Shown: positions 7,955 through 15,666 of the stretch, one piece after another
Layout: each line of letters opens with the position of its first letter
How positions within the stretch are numbered: position 1 is the first letter of the stretch
Source of the DNA: Niveispirillum sp.
GTDB lineage: Bacteria > Pseudomonadota > Alphaproteobacteria > Azospirillales > Azospirillaceae
NCBI RefSeq assembly: GCF_017996735.1
Contig: NZ_JAGOGJ010000061.1
Span: 1 to 39,692 of the forward strand
Length of the DNA: 39,692 nucleotides
Reading direction: 5' to 3'
Program-made: the position numbers and the translations under genes
The notes under the pieces: model-generated
What the model was told of the DNA's origin: nothing
Databases searched by the model: none
The model's input: the letters and a program-made list of their open reading frames with translations, nothing else

Positions 7955-7978
7955 CCGGCGGCGCTGGCAACTGAAGCT

Positions 7979-8000
7979 CCGTGATCGGTGACGATCACGG
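7979..8000. repeat. perfect 9-bp inverted repeat upstream of mnmA
   Basis: CCGTGATCG (7979-7987) and CGATCACGG (7992-8000) form a perfect 9-bp stem with a GTGA loop, 43 nt upstream of the proposed mnmA -35. It may be an operator; nothing identifies the binding protein. Confidence 0.45.
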
Positions 8001-8042
8001 GGACGCGGTATTGCGTATGGCGGCCCCGCAAGGGATGCGCGA

Positions 8043-8070
8043 TTGTCCGGACGCGATTTGCGGCTATATA
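8043..8070 (+). promoter_or_regulatory. sigma70-type promoter abutting the mnmA start codon
   Basis: TTGTCC (8043-8048), 16 nt, then TATATA (8065-8070), which ends 6 nt before the mnmA ATG at 8077. Transcription would start at the ATG itself. No Shine-Dalgarno is present, as for parE in this window. Confidence 0.5.
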
Positions 8071-8076
8071 TCGGCC

Positions 8077-9210
8077 ATGAACTCGCTTGGCATTGATAAG
8101 GCCCCGGCCGATACCCGCGTTGTCGTCGCCATGTCCGGCGGCGTCGACAGTTCCGTTGCTGCGGCCATGTTGCGCCGTGAAGGCTATGACGTCGTCGGCA
8201 TCACGCTGCAGCTCTATGATTACGGCATGACGGTCGGCAAGAAGGGCGCCTGCTGTGCCGGTCAGGACATCTATGACGCGCGCCGCGTCGCCGACCAGAT
8301 CGACATTCCCCATTACGTGCTGGACTATGAAAGCCGGTTCAAGCAGTCGGTGATGGATGATTTCGTCGATACCTATCTGAAGGGGGAGACGCCCATCCCC
8401 TGTGTCCGCTGTAACCAGACGGTCAAGTTCAAGGACCTGCTGGATCAGGCCCGCGAACTGGGCGCCGATTGCATGGCCACGGGCCATTATGCAAGGCGGG
8501 AGATGGTGGCGGGCCGCGCCGCCATGCTGCGCGGGGCGGACCATAATCGCGACCAGTCCTATTTCCTGTTCGCCACCACGCAGGAACAGTTGGATTTCCT
8601 GCGCTTCCCCCTGGGGACCAAGCCGAAGACGGAAACCCGCGCCATCGCCGATACGCTGGGCCTGGCCGTGGCGGACAAGCCCGACAGCCAGGATATCTGC
8701 TTCGTGCCCACCGGCGGCTATGCCAAGGTGGTGGAGAAGCTGCGCCCCGGTGCCGTGCGGCCGGGGGAGATCGTGCATGTGGACGGCACCGTGATGGGCC
8801 GGCATGACGGCGTGATCAATTACACGGTGGGACAGCGCAAGGGTCTGGGCATCGGCGGGCGCAAGACCGACGCGGGCGACGATGTCGATCCGCTCTATGT
8901 CGTGCGTGTCGACCCCGTGGCCAATCAGGTGGTCGTGGGGCCGCGCGCCGCGCTCGCCCGTGACAAGGTCATGGTGCGGGAACTGAACTGGCTGGGTCCG
9001 GATGCGGTGGGCGTGCCCCTGCCGGTGTCGGTGAAGCTGCGCTCTGCCCAGCATCCGGCGCCGGCCGTCCTGGTCCTGCATGGCGACGGCAATGGCGTGG
9101 TGGAACTGGAAGCCGCGCAGTATGGCATCTCTCCCGGACAGGCGGCCGTCTTCTATGACGGGGAGCGCATGCTGGGTGGCGGCTGGATCAGCGGCACGGG
9201 CACAAGGTAA
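8077..9210 (+). CDS. mnmA: tRNA-specific 2-thiouridylase MnmA
   Basis: This 377-aa enzyme adenylates and thiolates U34 of tRNA-Lys, tRNA-Glu and tRNA-Gln. Seen: the PP-loop AMSGGVDSSVAA (residues 18-29), the catalytic Cys in PIPCVRCNQTVKF (C112, equivalent to E. coli C102), ATGHYAR, and the second catalytic Cys in SQDICFVP (C208). The C-terminal beta-barrel follows, with YTVGQRKGLGIGG. Length fits the family. The ATG at 8077 matches the usual N-terminus a few residues before the PP-loop; upstream in-frame sequence is low quality and overlaps the promoter-like region. It ends in a strong shared terminator with the convergent acyl-CoA dehydrogenase gene. Confidence 0.95.
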   Translation: MNSLGIDKAPADTRVVVAMSGGVDSSVAAAMLRREGYDVVGITLQLYDYGMTVGKKGACCAGQDIYDARRVADQIDIPHYVLDYESRFKQSVMDDFVDTYLKGETPIPCVRCNQTVKFKDLLDQARELGADCMATGHYARREMVAGRAAMLRGADHNRDQSYFLFATTQEQLDFLRFPLGTKPKTETRAIADTLGLAVADKPDSQDICFVPTGGYAKVVEKLRPGAVRPGEIVHVDGTVMGRHDGVINYTVGQRKGLGIGGRKTDAGDDVDPLYVVRVDPVANQVVVGPRAALARDKVMVRELNWLGPDAVGVPLPVSVKLRSAQHPAPAVLVLHGDGNGVVELEAAQYGISPGQAAVFYDGERMLGGGWISGTGTR

Positions 9211-9234
9211 CGCCGGCAGGGCATCCCGGCGCTA

Positions 9235-9269
9235 GAAAAAAGGCTGCCGGGTCGCACCGGCAGCCTTTG
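9235..9269. terminator. bidirectional rho-independent terminator (mnmA / acyl-CoA dehydrogenase)
   Basis: AGGCTGCCGG (9241-9250) pairs with CCGGCAGCCT (9257-9266) over a 6-nt loop. It is preceded by an A-run (AAAAAA) and followed by TTT, so it can serve both convergent genes. Confidence 0.85.
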
Positions 9270-9298
9270 GAGTTGCAGAGCCTTCACCCTGTTGAAAA

Positions 9299-11092
9299 TC
9301 AGAACTGGTCGGCGTCCATTTCCATCATGGACTTGGCCCCGGACATCAGGCTCTTGAAGCGGAAATCCACCTCCGGCAGCATCTTCTCAACGAAGAAGCG
9401 GGCCGTCTTGATCTTGGCGTCGTAGAACGACTCCTTGCCGTCCGCACCCTCGGCCAGCTTAGCCTGGGCTACCTTCACCATCTTCAGCCACATCCAGCCC
9501 ACGGCCACCAGGCCGAAGATGCGCAGATAGTCGGTGGAGGCGGCACCCGCCTCATCCGGACGGGCCATGCCCTTCTGGGCCACCACGGCGGTCGCCTGCT
9601 GCAGCTTGCCGAAGGCCTTGGCGACGGGGATGACAAATTCCAGCAGCGCCGGGTTCTCCTGGCTCTGCTCCAGTTCCGCCTGCATCGGGTGGAAGAAACG
9701 GCGCAGCAGGCGGCCCAGATTCTGCGGCAGCTTGCGGCCGACCAGATCCAGCGCCTGGATGCCGTTGGCCCCTTCATAGATCATGGCGATACGGGCATCG
9801 CGCACGAACTGTTCCATGCCCCATTCACGGATATAGCCGTGACCGCCATACATCTGCTGGCTGTTGGTCGCGACCTCGTAACCCATGTCGGTGAAATAGG
9901 CCTTCACGACGGGGGTCAGCAGGGCCACGAAATCGTCGGCTTCCTGACGGACCACCGGGTCCGGGTGCTTTTCCACCAGATCGATCATCATGCCGACCCA
10001 GTAGCCCAGGGCGCGGGCACCCTCGGTGAAGGCCTTGGCCTGCATCAGGTTCTTGCGCACGTCGGGATGCACGATGATGGGATCGGCGGCCTTGTCCGGG
10101 GCCTTGACGCCCGACAGCGAGCGGCCCTGGATACGGTCCTTGGCATAGGCGACGGCGTTCTGATAGGCGACGGCGGCCACGCCCAGACCCTGCATGCCCA
10201 CGCCCAGACGGGCGCTGTTCATCATGGTGAACATGGCGCGCATGCCCTTGTGCGGCTCGCCCACCAGCCAGCCCTTGGCATCGTCGAAATTCATGACGCA
10301 GGTGGCGTTGGCCATGATGCCCATCTTATGCTCGATGGAACCGCACATCACGCCGTTGCGCACGCCGGGTTCATTATTCTCGTTGGGCAGGAACTTCGGC
10401 ACCAGGAACAGGCTGATGCCCTTGATGCCCGGCGGGGCGTCGGGCAGCTTGGCCAGCACCAGATGGATGATGTTGCTGGTCAGGTCATGTTCACCGGCGG
10501 AGATGAAGATCTTGGTGCCGGTGATGCGGTAGCTGCCATCATCGCTGGGCACGGCCTTGGTCTTCATCAGGCCCAGATCGGTGCCGCAATGCGGCTCCGT
10601 CAGGCACATGGTGCCGGACCATTCGGACGAAACCATCTTGGGCAGGTATTGCGCCTTCAACTCGTCGCTGGCATGCGCCCGGATGGCGTTCATGGCGCCA
10701 TGGGTCAGTCCCGGATACATGGCAAAGGCCATGTTGGACGAACACATCAGCTCTTCCAGCACGAAGCCGACCGTGTGCGGCAGGCCCTGTCCGCCGTAAT
10801 CGGGATCGAAGGCCAGACCCTGCCAGCCGCCTTCGCGATAGGTCTCATAGGCTTCCTTGAAGCCCTTGGGCGTGCGCACAACGCCATTCTCATAGTGGCA
10901 GCCTTCCTCGTGACCCGAACGGTTCAGGGGCTGCAGCACGTTCTCGCACAGCTTGGCGGCTTCTTCGAGAACGGACGAGATCAGGTCGGGGGTCGCATCC
11001 TCAAACCCCGGCAGCTTGGAAAGCTGTTCGGCATTCAGGACGTCGTTCAGCACGAAGGAGATATCTTCGAGCGGGGCCTTGTAGACGGGCAT
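9299..11092 (-). CDS. acyl-CoA dehydrogenase (long form with C-terminal extension)
   Basis: This 597-aa FAD enzyme catalyses the first step of beta-oxidation. It begins YKAPLEDISFVLNDVL, the N-terminal extension of the ~600-aa subgroup. It has the FAD/substrate segment MCLTEPHCGTDLGLMKTKA, TGTKIFISAGEHDL, a middle beta-domain, and QMYGGHGYIREWGMEQFVRD. The catalytic base is in MIYEGANGIQALDLVGRK (E440). An extra C-terminal helical domain (about residues 460-597) is typical of this clade, which includes 3-methylmercaptopropionyl-CoA dehydrogenase DmdC as well as ordinary fatty acyl-CoA dehydrogenases, so the substrate is not settled. GGAGAG precedes the ATG. It lies downstream of thiolase and hydroxyacyl-CoA dehydrogenase genes on the same strand, separated by a repeat-containing gap of 313 nt. 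Confidence 0.92.
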   Translation of the reverse strand: MPVYKAPLEDISFVLNDVLNAEQLSKLPGFEDATPDLISSVLEEAAKLCENVLQPLNRSGHEEGCHYENGVVRTPKGFKEAYETYREGGWQGLAFDPDYGGQGLPHTVGFVLEELMCSSNMAFAMYPGLTHGAMNAIRAHASDELKAQYLPKMVSSEWSGTMCLTEPHCGTDLGLMKTKAVPSDDGSYRITGTKIFISAGEHDLTSNIIHLVLAKLPDAPPGIKGISLFLVPKFLPNENNEPGVRNGVMCGSIEHKMGIMANATCVMNFDDAKGWLVGEPHKGMRAMFTMMNSARLGVGMQGLGVAAVAYQNAVAYAKDRIQGRSLSGVKAPDKAADPIIVHPDVRKNLMQAKAFTEGARALGYWVGMMIDLVEKHPDPVVRQEADDFVALLTPVVKAYFTDMGYEVATNSQQMYGGHGYIREWGMEQFVRDARIAMIYEGANGIQALDLVGRKLPQNLGRLLRRFFHPMQAELEQSQENPALLEFVIPVAKAFGKLQQATAVVAQKGMARPDEAGAASTDYLRIFGLVAVGWMWLKMVKVAQAKLAEGADGKESFYDAKIKTARFFVEKMLPEVDFRFKSLMSGAKSMMEMDADQF

Positions 11093-11232
11093 GGGAACTC
11101 TCCGTGTGGACCGCTACCGCGGCAGACCGTCATCCCCCACCATGTCCGGCACCCGATCAGGATTCAGACAAGATGGCAGATGGGGCACCTCGGGGCGTCG
11201 ATAGGGTGGACAGGGGAGATGTGAAACAGGGC

Positions 11233-11257
11233 GCAACATCACGAAGGGAGATGTTGC
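11233..11257. repeat. short inverted repeat in the beta-oxidation intergenic gap
   Basis: GCAACATC (11233-11240) and GATGTTGC (11250-11257) form a perfect 8-bp stem around 9 nt, immediately before the larger palindromic repeat. It may be a hairpin or an operator of the acyl-CoA dehydrogenase gene. Confidence 0.45.
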
Positions 11258-11261
11258 AGGG

Positions 11262-11396
11262 CCCTCACCCTCCCAAGCCTTCCGGCTTGGGCCCCTCCCT
11301 CTCCCACTGACGTGGGCGAGGGGCGGAAATTGGGCCCTCTACCGCGTAGCGGGAGAGGGAGGGGCCCACCCGCTTCGGCGGGTGGGAGGGTGAGGG
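11262..11396. repeat. REP/BIME-like composite palindromic repeat
   Basis: Two arms beginning CCCTCACCCTCCC face each other (11262 rightward; 11396 leftward on the other strand). Each contains its own small hairpin (AAGCC-TTCC-GGCTT and CACCCGC-TTCG-GCGGGTG) followed by GGGCCCCTCCCTCTCCC. The whole 135 bp is an imperfect inverted repeat. This type of G/C-tract palindrome is a dispersed intergenic element in several alphaproteobacteria (from memory). It fills most of the 313-nt gap between the dehydrogenase genes, which contains no other gene. Confidence 0.75.
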
Positions 11397-11405
11397 ACCA
11401 ACAGG

Positions 11406-13748
11406 TCAGTTCCGCAGCGGCTTGCCGGTTTCCAGCATATGTTCGATGCGGTTGATGGTGCCGGTGGTCTTGGTCAGGGCCAGGAACCCTTCCCGCTCCA
11501 GCGTCAGCAGGTCGTCTTCGGTCATCACCTGCGTGATGTCGGTGTTGCCACCGGACAGCACGAAGGCCACGGCGTTGGACACGACCACGTCATGCTTGGT
11601 GGCCTTGCCCTGACCCGCGAAACCTTCCACCGCCATGGAGAACGCGGCGGCGGCCGTCGGGCCCGGCAGCCGGATTTCCGGTTCCTGCGGCGGGGTATAG
11701 TTCGCCGCCAGTTCCAGAGCCTTGGCCTTGGCGTCAGCCAGCAGACGATCCTTGTTGAAGGTGATGCCGTCGGTCGGACGCAGGATCAGCATGTCGCGCG
11801 CCTCGAACGCCGACTTGGCGACCTTGGCGGTGCTGATGGCCTCGAACGCCGCCGACAGGGCCGGCATGGGGCCGCCTGGACGACGCTTGTTGGCCAGATG
11901 GCGGATGACCATCTCCTTCGACCCGCCCCAGCCGGGCAGCACACCGACGCCGACCTCTACCAGACCGGTGTAGGTTTCGGCATGGGCCTGCACGGCGGAG
12001 CTGTGCAGCAGGATTTCGCAACCACCACCCAGTGCCATGCCCGACGGGGCAGAGACCGTGGGGAACGGCGCGTATTTCAGGGCCTTGTAGGTCTGCTGGC
12101 CATCGGCGATGGACGCTTCGATCTGCGGATACAGGCCGATATTGATGGCAAACAGGGCCAGGCCCAGATTGGCGCCGACAGAGAAGTTCGACGCCTCGTT
12201 ATGCACCACCAAGGCCTTGAACGGGCCGGACTTGCCGTCGCCGATGATGCCCATGGCCTTGCGGATCATGGCCATGATGTCCGCGTCCAGCGCGTTCATC
12301 TTGGACGTGAATTCCAGGCACAGGACGCCGTCGCCGATATCCCACAGGCTGGCCGAGCCGTTCTTGGTCACCGGCTTCGACCCGCGCTTGATGTCGGTCA
12401 GCAGCAGCACGCCGTCCGGACGCTTCACCTCGGCATACTCGCCATCGGTGCCCAGGAACAGCAGCTTGGAGCCTTCCACCTTGTAGAAGGGACGGCCGGC
12501 GGCCACCTTCACCATGTGCGGAATGGCCTTGCCCTCGGCGGTCAGCTTCTCGGCAAACCAGCCGGTGCCCAACTGGTCGATCAGCTCGAACGGGCCGGCC
12601 TTCCAGTTGTAACCCAGGCGCATCGCGTCATCGACGGCCGTGATCTGTTCGGCAATCTGCGGCACCAGATCGGCGGCGTAGGACAGCGCCTGCGACAGCA
12701 CACGCCAGGCATAGGCGCCGCCGGCATCGGCGGTTTCCACCAGCGCCTTCAGGTTCTTGGCCGAAGCCGAGGCCAGCGTGGCCTTTTCCGACTTGCGATA
12801 GACGCCCGTCGTCAGGTCGATGGCTTCCTTGACGCGGCGGCCATCGGCCAGCTTGGTCTGGCGGTAGAACCCACCCTTGCCCTTGCGGCCCGTGTACCCT
12901 TCGGCGATCATCTTGTTGGCCAGCGCGTTGTCGCGATGGATACGGCGATAATCATCGTCGGCCGGCAGCGTGGACAGCAGCGACTTGGAGATCAGCGGCA
13001 TCAGGTCCAGACCGACCAGATCGATCAGGCCGAAGGTGCCGGTCTTGGGAATGCCCATGGGACGGCCGGTGATGGCGTCCGCCTCTTCCACCGTCAGGCC
13101 GCCATCGATGGCCTCGTTCACGGCGACGGCCATGAAATAGGTGCCGATGCGGTTGGCGATGAAGCCCGGCGTGTCCTTGCATTCCACCACGCCCTTGCCC
13201 AGGACGCGGTCGCAGAAGGCGCTGACGGTATCAAACGCATCCTGACGGGTCTTGGGACCCTTCACCACTTCCAGCAGACGCATATAGCGCGGCGGATTGA
13301 AGAAGTGGGTGATGCAGAAATCGGCCGCAAACCGTTCCGTCTGACCTTCCAGCAGGATGGACAGCGGGATGGTCGAGGTGTTGGACGAGACGATGGAGCC
13401 GTCCTTACGCACCGCTTCCAGCTTCTGATAAAGGTCGTGCTTGACCTTGGGGTTCTCCAGCACGGCTTCGACGATCCAGTCGACATCGGCCAGCTTTTCC
13501 AGGTCATCCTCGATATTGCCGGGGGTGACGAGGGAAGCGGCCTTCCTGTGCATGAAGGGGGCCGGGTCGGTCTTCAGCATCTTGTCGATTGCGGTCTTGG
13601 CAACGACCGAACGGTCGCCGCCATTGTCCTTCACCGCCTGCGGGACGATGTCCAGCAGATACACGGGAATGCCCGCATTGGCGATATGGGCGGCGATGCC
13701 GCTGCCCATTACGCCGGAGCCGATGACGGCGGCTTTCTTGATGGTCAT
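11406..13748 (-). CDS. bifunctional 3-hydroxyacyl-CoA dehydrogenase / enoyl-CoA hydratase
   Basis: This 780-aa protein has FadN-like domain order: hydroxyacyl-CoA dehydrogenase first, crotonase last. The NAD-binding loop is AAVIGSGVMGSGIAAHIANA (residues 6-25). The dehydrogenase core has FCITHFFNPPRYMRLLEVV with the catalytic His and KDTPGFIANRIGTYFM, followed by two C-terminal HADH helical domains. The crotonase fold near residues 500-700 shows SGMALGGGCEILLHS and YTGLVEVGVGVLPGWGGSKE. This is the reverse of E. coli FadB order. The ATG at 13748 follows GGAGGAAAC; an in-frame start further upstream overlaps the thiolase gene and lacks a site. It catalyses hydration and oxidation of enoyl-CoA in beta-oxidation, 29 nt downstream of the thiolase gene. 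Confidence 0.92.
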   Translation of the reverse strand: MTIKKAAVIGSGVMGSGIAAHIANAGIPVYLLDIVPQAVKDNGGDRSVVAKTAIDKMLKTDPAPFMHRKAASLVTPGNIEDDLEKLADVDWIVEAVLENPKVKHDLYQKLEAVRKDGSIVSSNTSTIPLSILLEGQTERFAADFCITHFFNPPRYMRLLEVVKGPKTRQDAFDTVSAFCDRVLGKGVVECKDTPGFIANRIGTYFMAVAVNEAIDGGLTVEEADAITGRPMGIPKTGTFGLIDLVGLDLMPLISKSLLSTLPADDDYRRIHRDNALANKMIAEGYTGRKGKGGFYRQTKLADGRRVKEAIDLTTGVYRKSEKATLASASAKNLKALVETADAGGAYAWRVLSQALSYAADLVPQIAEQITAVDDAMRLGYNWKAGPFELIDQLGTGWFAEKLTAEGKAIPHMVKVAAGRPFYKVEGSKLLFLGTDGEYAEVKRPDGVLLLTDIKRGSKPVTKNGSASLWDIGDGVLCLEFTSKMNALDADIMAMIRKAMGIIGDGKSGPFKALVVHNEASNFSVGANLGLALFAINIGLYPQIEASIADGQQTYKALKYAPFPTVSAPSGMALGGGCEILLHSSAVQAHAETYTGLVEVGVGVLPGWGGSKEMVIRHLANKRRPGGPMPALSAAFEAISTAKVAKSAFEARDMLILRPTDGITFNKDRLLADAKAKALELAANYTPPQEPEIRLPGPTAAAAFSMAVEGFAGQGKATKHDVVVSNAVAFVLSGGNTDITQVMTEDDLLTLEREGFLALTKTTGTINRIEHMLETGKPLRN

Positions 13749-13777
13749 GGGTGTTTCCTCCCGCTTGAAGCCGCCGA

Positions 13778-14920
13778 TCAGACCGCTTCCAGGATGGTGG
13801 CGATGCCCTGACCGCCGCCGATGCACTGGGTGGCCAGCGCCAGGGCCTTGCCCTCACGCTGCAGCAGGCTGGCGGCCTTGCCGGTGATGCGGGCACCGGT
13901 GGCGCCCAGAGGGTGACCAAGCGCCAGCGCACCGCCATCCAGGTTCACCTTGGCCGGGTCGAAGCCCAGTTCCTGGGCGACCGTCATGGACTGCACGGCA
14001 AACGCCTCGTTGCTTTCCACGATGTCGATATCGGCGATGGTCAGGCCAGCGCGGGCCAGCGCCTTCTTGGACGCCGGAACCGGGCCATAGCCCATGATGG
14101 TGGCGTCGCAGCCCGACACGGCGATGGAGCGGATCTTGGCCAGGATCTTCAGGCCATGGGCCTTGGCGAAATCTTCCGAGCAGACCAGCGTGGCCGACGC
14201 GCCATCGGTCAGCGGCGAGGAGGTGCCGGCCGTGACGGTGCCGTTTTCGGCGTCAAAGGCCAGCTTCAGGGTCGCCAGACCCTCAGCGGTCGTACCAGCG
14301 CGGATGCCGCCATCCTGGCTCACCACCTTGCCGCCCGGCGTGGTGATGGGGACGATCTCGGCCTCGAACCGGCCCTCGGCCTGGGCCTTGGCGGCCTTGG
14401 CGTGGGACTCGACCGCATAGGCTTCCTGCTGGGCGCGGGTGAAGCCGAACTTCTTGGCCAGATTTTCGGCCGTGATGCCCATGGACATGTAAGCGCCGGG
14501 GTTGGCGGCATGCAGAACGGCGTTGGGCATCGGGTTGTAACCGCCCATGGGCACGCGGCTCATGCTTTCCACACCGGCGGCGATGAAGCAGTCACCGGCG
14601 CCCAGCGCAATGGCGCCGGCGGCCTGGTGGATGGCCTGCATCGACGAACCGCAGAAACGGTTGACGGTGGCGCCCGCCACCGACTGCGGCAGGCCGGCAA
14701 TCATGGCGACCAGCTTGGCGACGTTGAAGCCCTGCTCCCCTTCCGGGAAGGCGCAGCCCATGATCAGGTCTTCCACGGCGGCGCCGTCAACACCGGTCCG
14801 GGCCAGCAGTTCCTTCACAACCGCGGCGGCCAGATCATCCGGACGCACCTTCGTCAGTTCACCCTTGTTGGCAATGTGGAAGGGGGACCGGGCGTAACCG
14901 GCAATCACGACGTTCTTCAT
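13778..14920 (-). CDS. acetyl-CoA C-acyltransferase (3-ketoacyl-CoA thiolase)
   Basis: This 380-aa thiolase performs thiolytic cleavage of 3-ketoacyl-CoA at the end of the beta-oxidation spiral. The nucleophile is C90 in VNRFCGSSMQA, the His is H336 in GGALALGHPLGATGAR, and the acid/base Cys is C366 in QCIGGGQG. VESMSRVPMGGYNP and ESNEAFAVQSM are further family markers. Pairing with the downstream FadN-like protein suggests a degradative (FadA/FadI) role rather than acetoacetyl-CoA synthesis. AGGAG lies 10 nt upstream of the ATG. It is probably the first structural gene of the operon, 117 nt downstream of the MerR regulator gene. Confidence 0.92.
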   Translation of the reverse strand: MKNVVIAGYARSPFHIANKGELTKVRPDDLAAAVVKELLARTGVDGAAVEDLIMGCAFPEGEQGFNVAKLVAMIAGLPQSVAGATVNRFCGSSMQAIHQAAGAIALGAGDCFIAAGVESMSRVPMGGYNPMPNAVLHAANPGAYMSMGITAENLAKKFGFTRAQQEAYAVESHAKAAKAQAEGRFEAEIVPITTPGGKVVSQDGGIRAGTTAEGLATLKLAFDAENGTVTAGTSSPLTDGASATLVCSEDFAKAHGLKILAKIRSIAVSGCDATIMGYGPVPASKKALARAGLTIADIDIVESNEAFAVQSMTVAQELGFDPAKVNLDGGALALGHPLGATGARITGKAASLLQREGKALALATQCIGGGQGIATILEAV

Positions 14921-15037
14921 CTCTGGAGCACTCCTCGCCTGGGGTTGGCTGCGGTCCGCCTCTCACGGGCGGTACCATTGGGTCGGAAGGACAAATTCAA
15001 ACGAACGTATGAAATCACGCCGCTCAAGGAAAGCGGT

Positions 15038-15472
15038 TTATTCGGTCGGAACCTGCACGCCCTTCGAATGAAGGTGCGACACGATCAGGCCGTCGATCTC
15101 ATGCAATTCCTTCAGCGTCTGTTGCACATCGCGCAACTGCTGTTCCAGGTGCCGGATACGGTTACGCGCGCCGCGCAGCAGATACGTCATCTGCTCCACC
15201 TGCGCCTCGTCCGTATCGTAAAGATCGAGGAAATCCTTTATTTCCCCGATGGAAAATCCCAGCCGCTTGCCCCGGCAGATCAGCTTCAGCCGCGCGCGGT
15301 CACGGTGGGTATAGATACGGGTCTGCCCCATGCGGGCGGGGGAAATCAGCCCCTCATCCTCATAGAATCGCAAAGAGCGCAGGGTCAGGCCGAATTCCTC
15401 CGCCAACTGACCGATGGTGAAGGTTTGCGCCGGGTTATAGGCGGGCTTGGCCTGGTCAACTATATTCAGCAT
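15038..15472 (-). CDS. MerR-family regulator of the beta-oxidation cluster
   Basis: This 144-aa protein has the MerR winged helix-turn-helix (FTIGQLAEEFGLTLRSLRFY, YEDEGLISP, GQTRIYTHRDRARL, then GFSIGEIKDFLDLYD). A C-terminal coiled coil follows (RGARNRIRHLEQQLRDVQQT). There are no Cys-rich metal-binding residues, so a metabolite, probably an acyl-CoA, is the likely effector, as in LiuR-type regulators. The ATG at 15472 gives normal family length and has AAGGG upstream; longer in-frame starts run back through the operator. It is oriented with, and directly upstream of, the thiolase, hydroxyacyl-CoA dehydrogenase and acyl-CoA dehydrogenase genes, which it presumably controls (inference from position). 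Confidence 0.88.
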   Translation of the reverse strand: MLNIVDQAKPAYNPAQTFTIGQLAEEFGLTLRSLRFYEDEGLISPARMGQTRIYTHRDRARLKLICRGKRLGFSIGEIKDFLDLYDTDEAQVEQMTYLLRGARNRIRHLEQQLRDVQQTLKELHEIDGLIVSHLHSKGVQVPTE

Positions 15473-15499
15473 GCAACGGCCCTTGTCGCTGACAGGTGG

Positions 15500-15522
15500 C
15501 TTACGTTTACGTAAAAGGTAAG
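15500..15522. promoter_or_regulatory. palindromic operator upstream of the MerR gene
   Basis: TTTACGTAAA (15506-15515) is a perfect 10-bp palindrome. It is nested within TTACG-TTTA-CGTAA and outer arms CTTAC (15500-15504) and GTAAG (15518-15522). It sits 28 nt upstream of the MerR start, facing purU on the other side. The shape recalls LiuR-type MerR sites (from memory). Confidence 0.6.
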
Positions 15523-15666
15523 ATAAGCTTCCGCGCACGTCAAGCGGTTTTTGCATGGCGGCCATCCTTTTGCCGCCTTCGTTTAATCTGGGGGTGGACA
15601 AGGCCGCGCGCCAGTCGCAACTCTCCTGCCCTTGTCGAAATTTATCGGAAGTGGCGGGTGCGTAAC

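Noticed and set aside
9689..11224. 511-aa open frame antisense to the acyl-CoA dehydrogenase gene
   Set aside because: Shadow frame rich in His, Gly and Gln without motifs; the minus strand holds the real enzyme.
11439..13811. 790-aa open frame antisense to the hydroxyacyl-CoA dehydrogenase gene
   Set aside because: Mirror of a well-supported gene; composition rich in Gly, His, Arg, Gln, as expected from antisense GC-rich codons; no domain.
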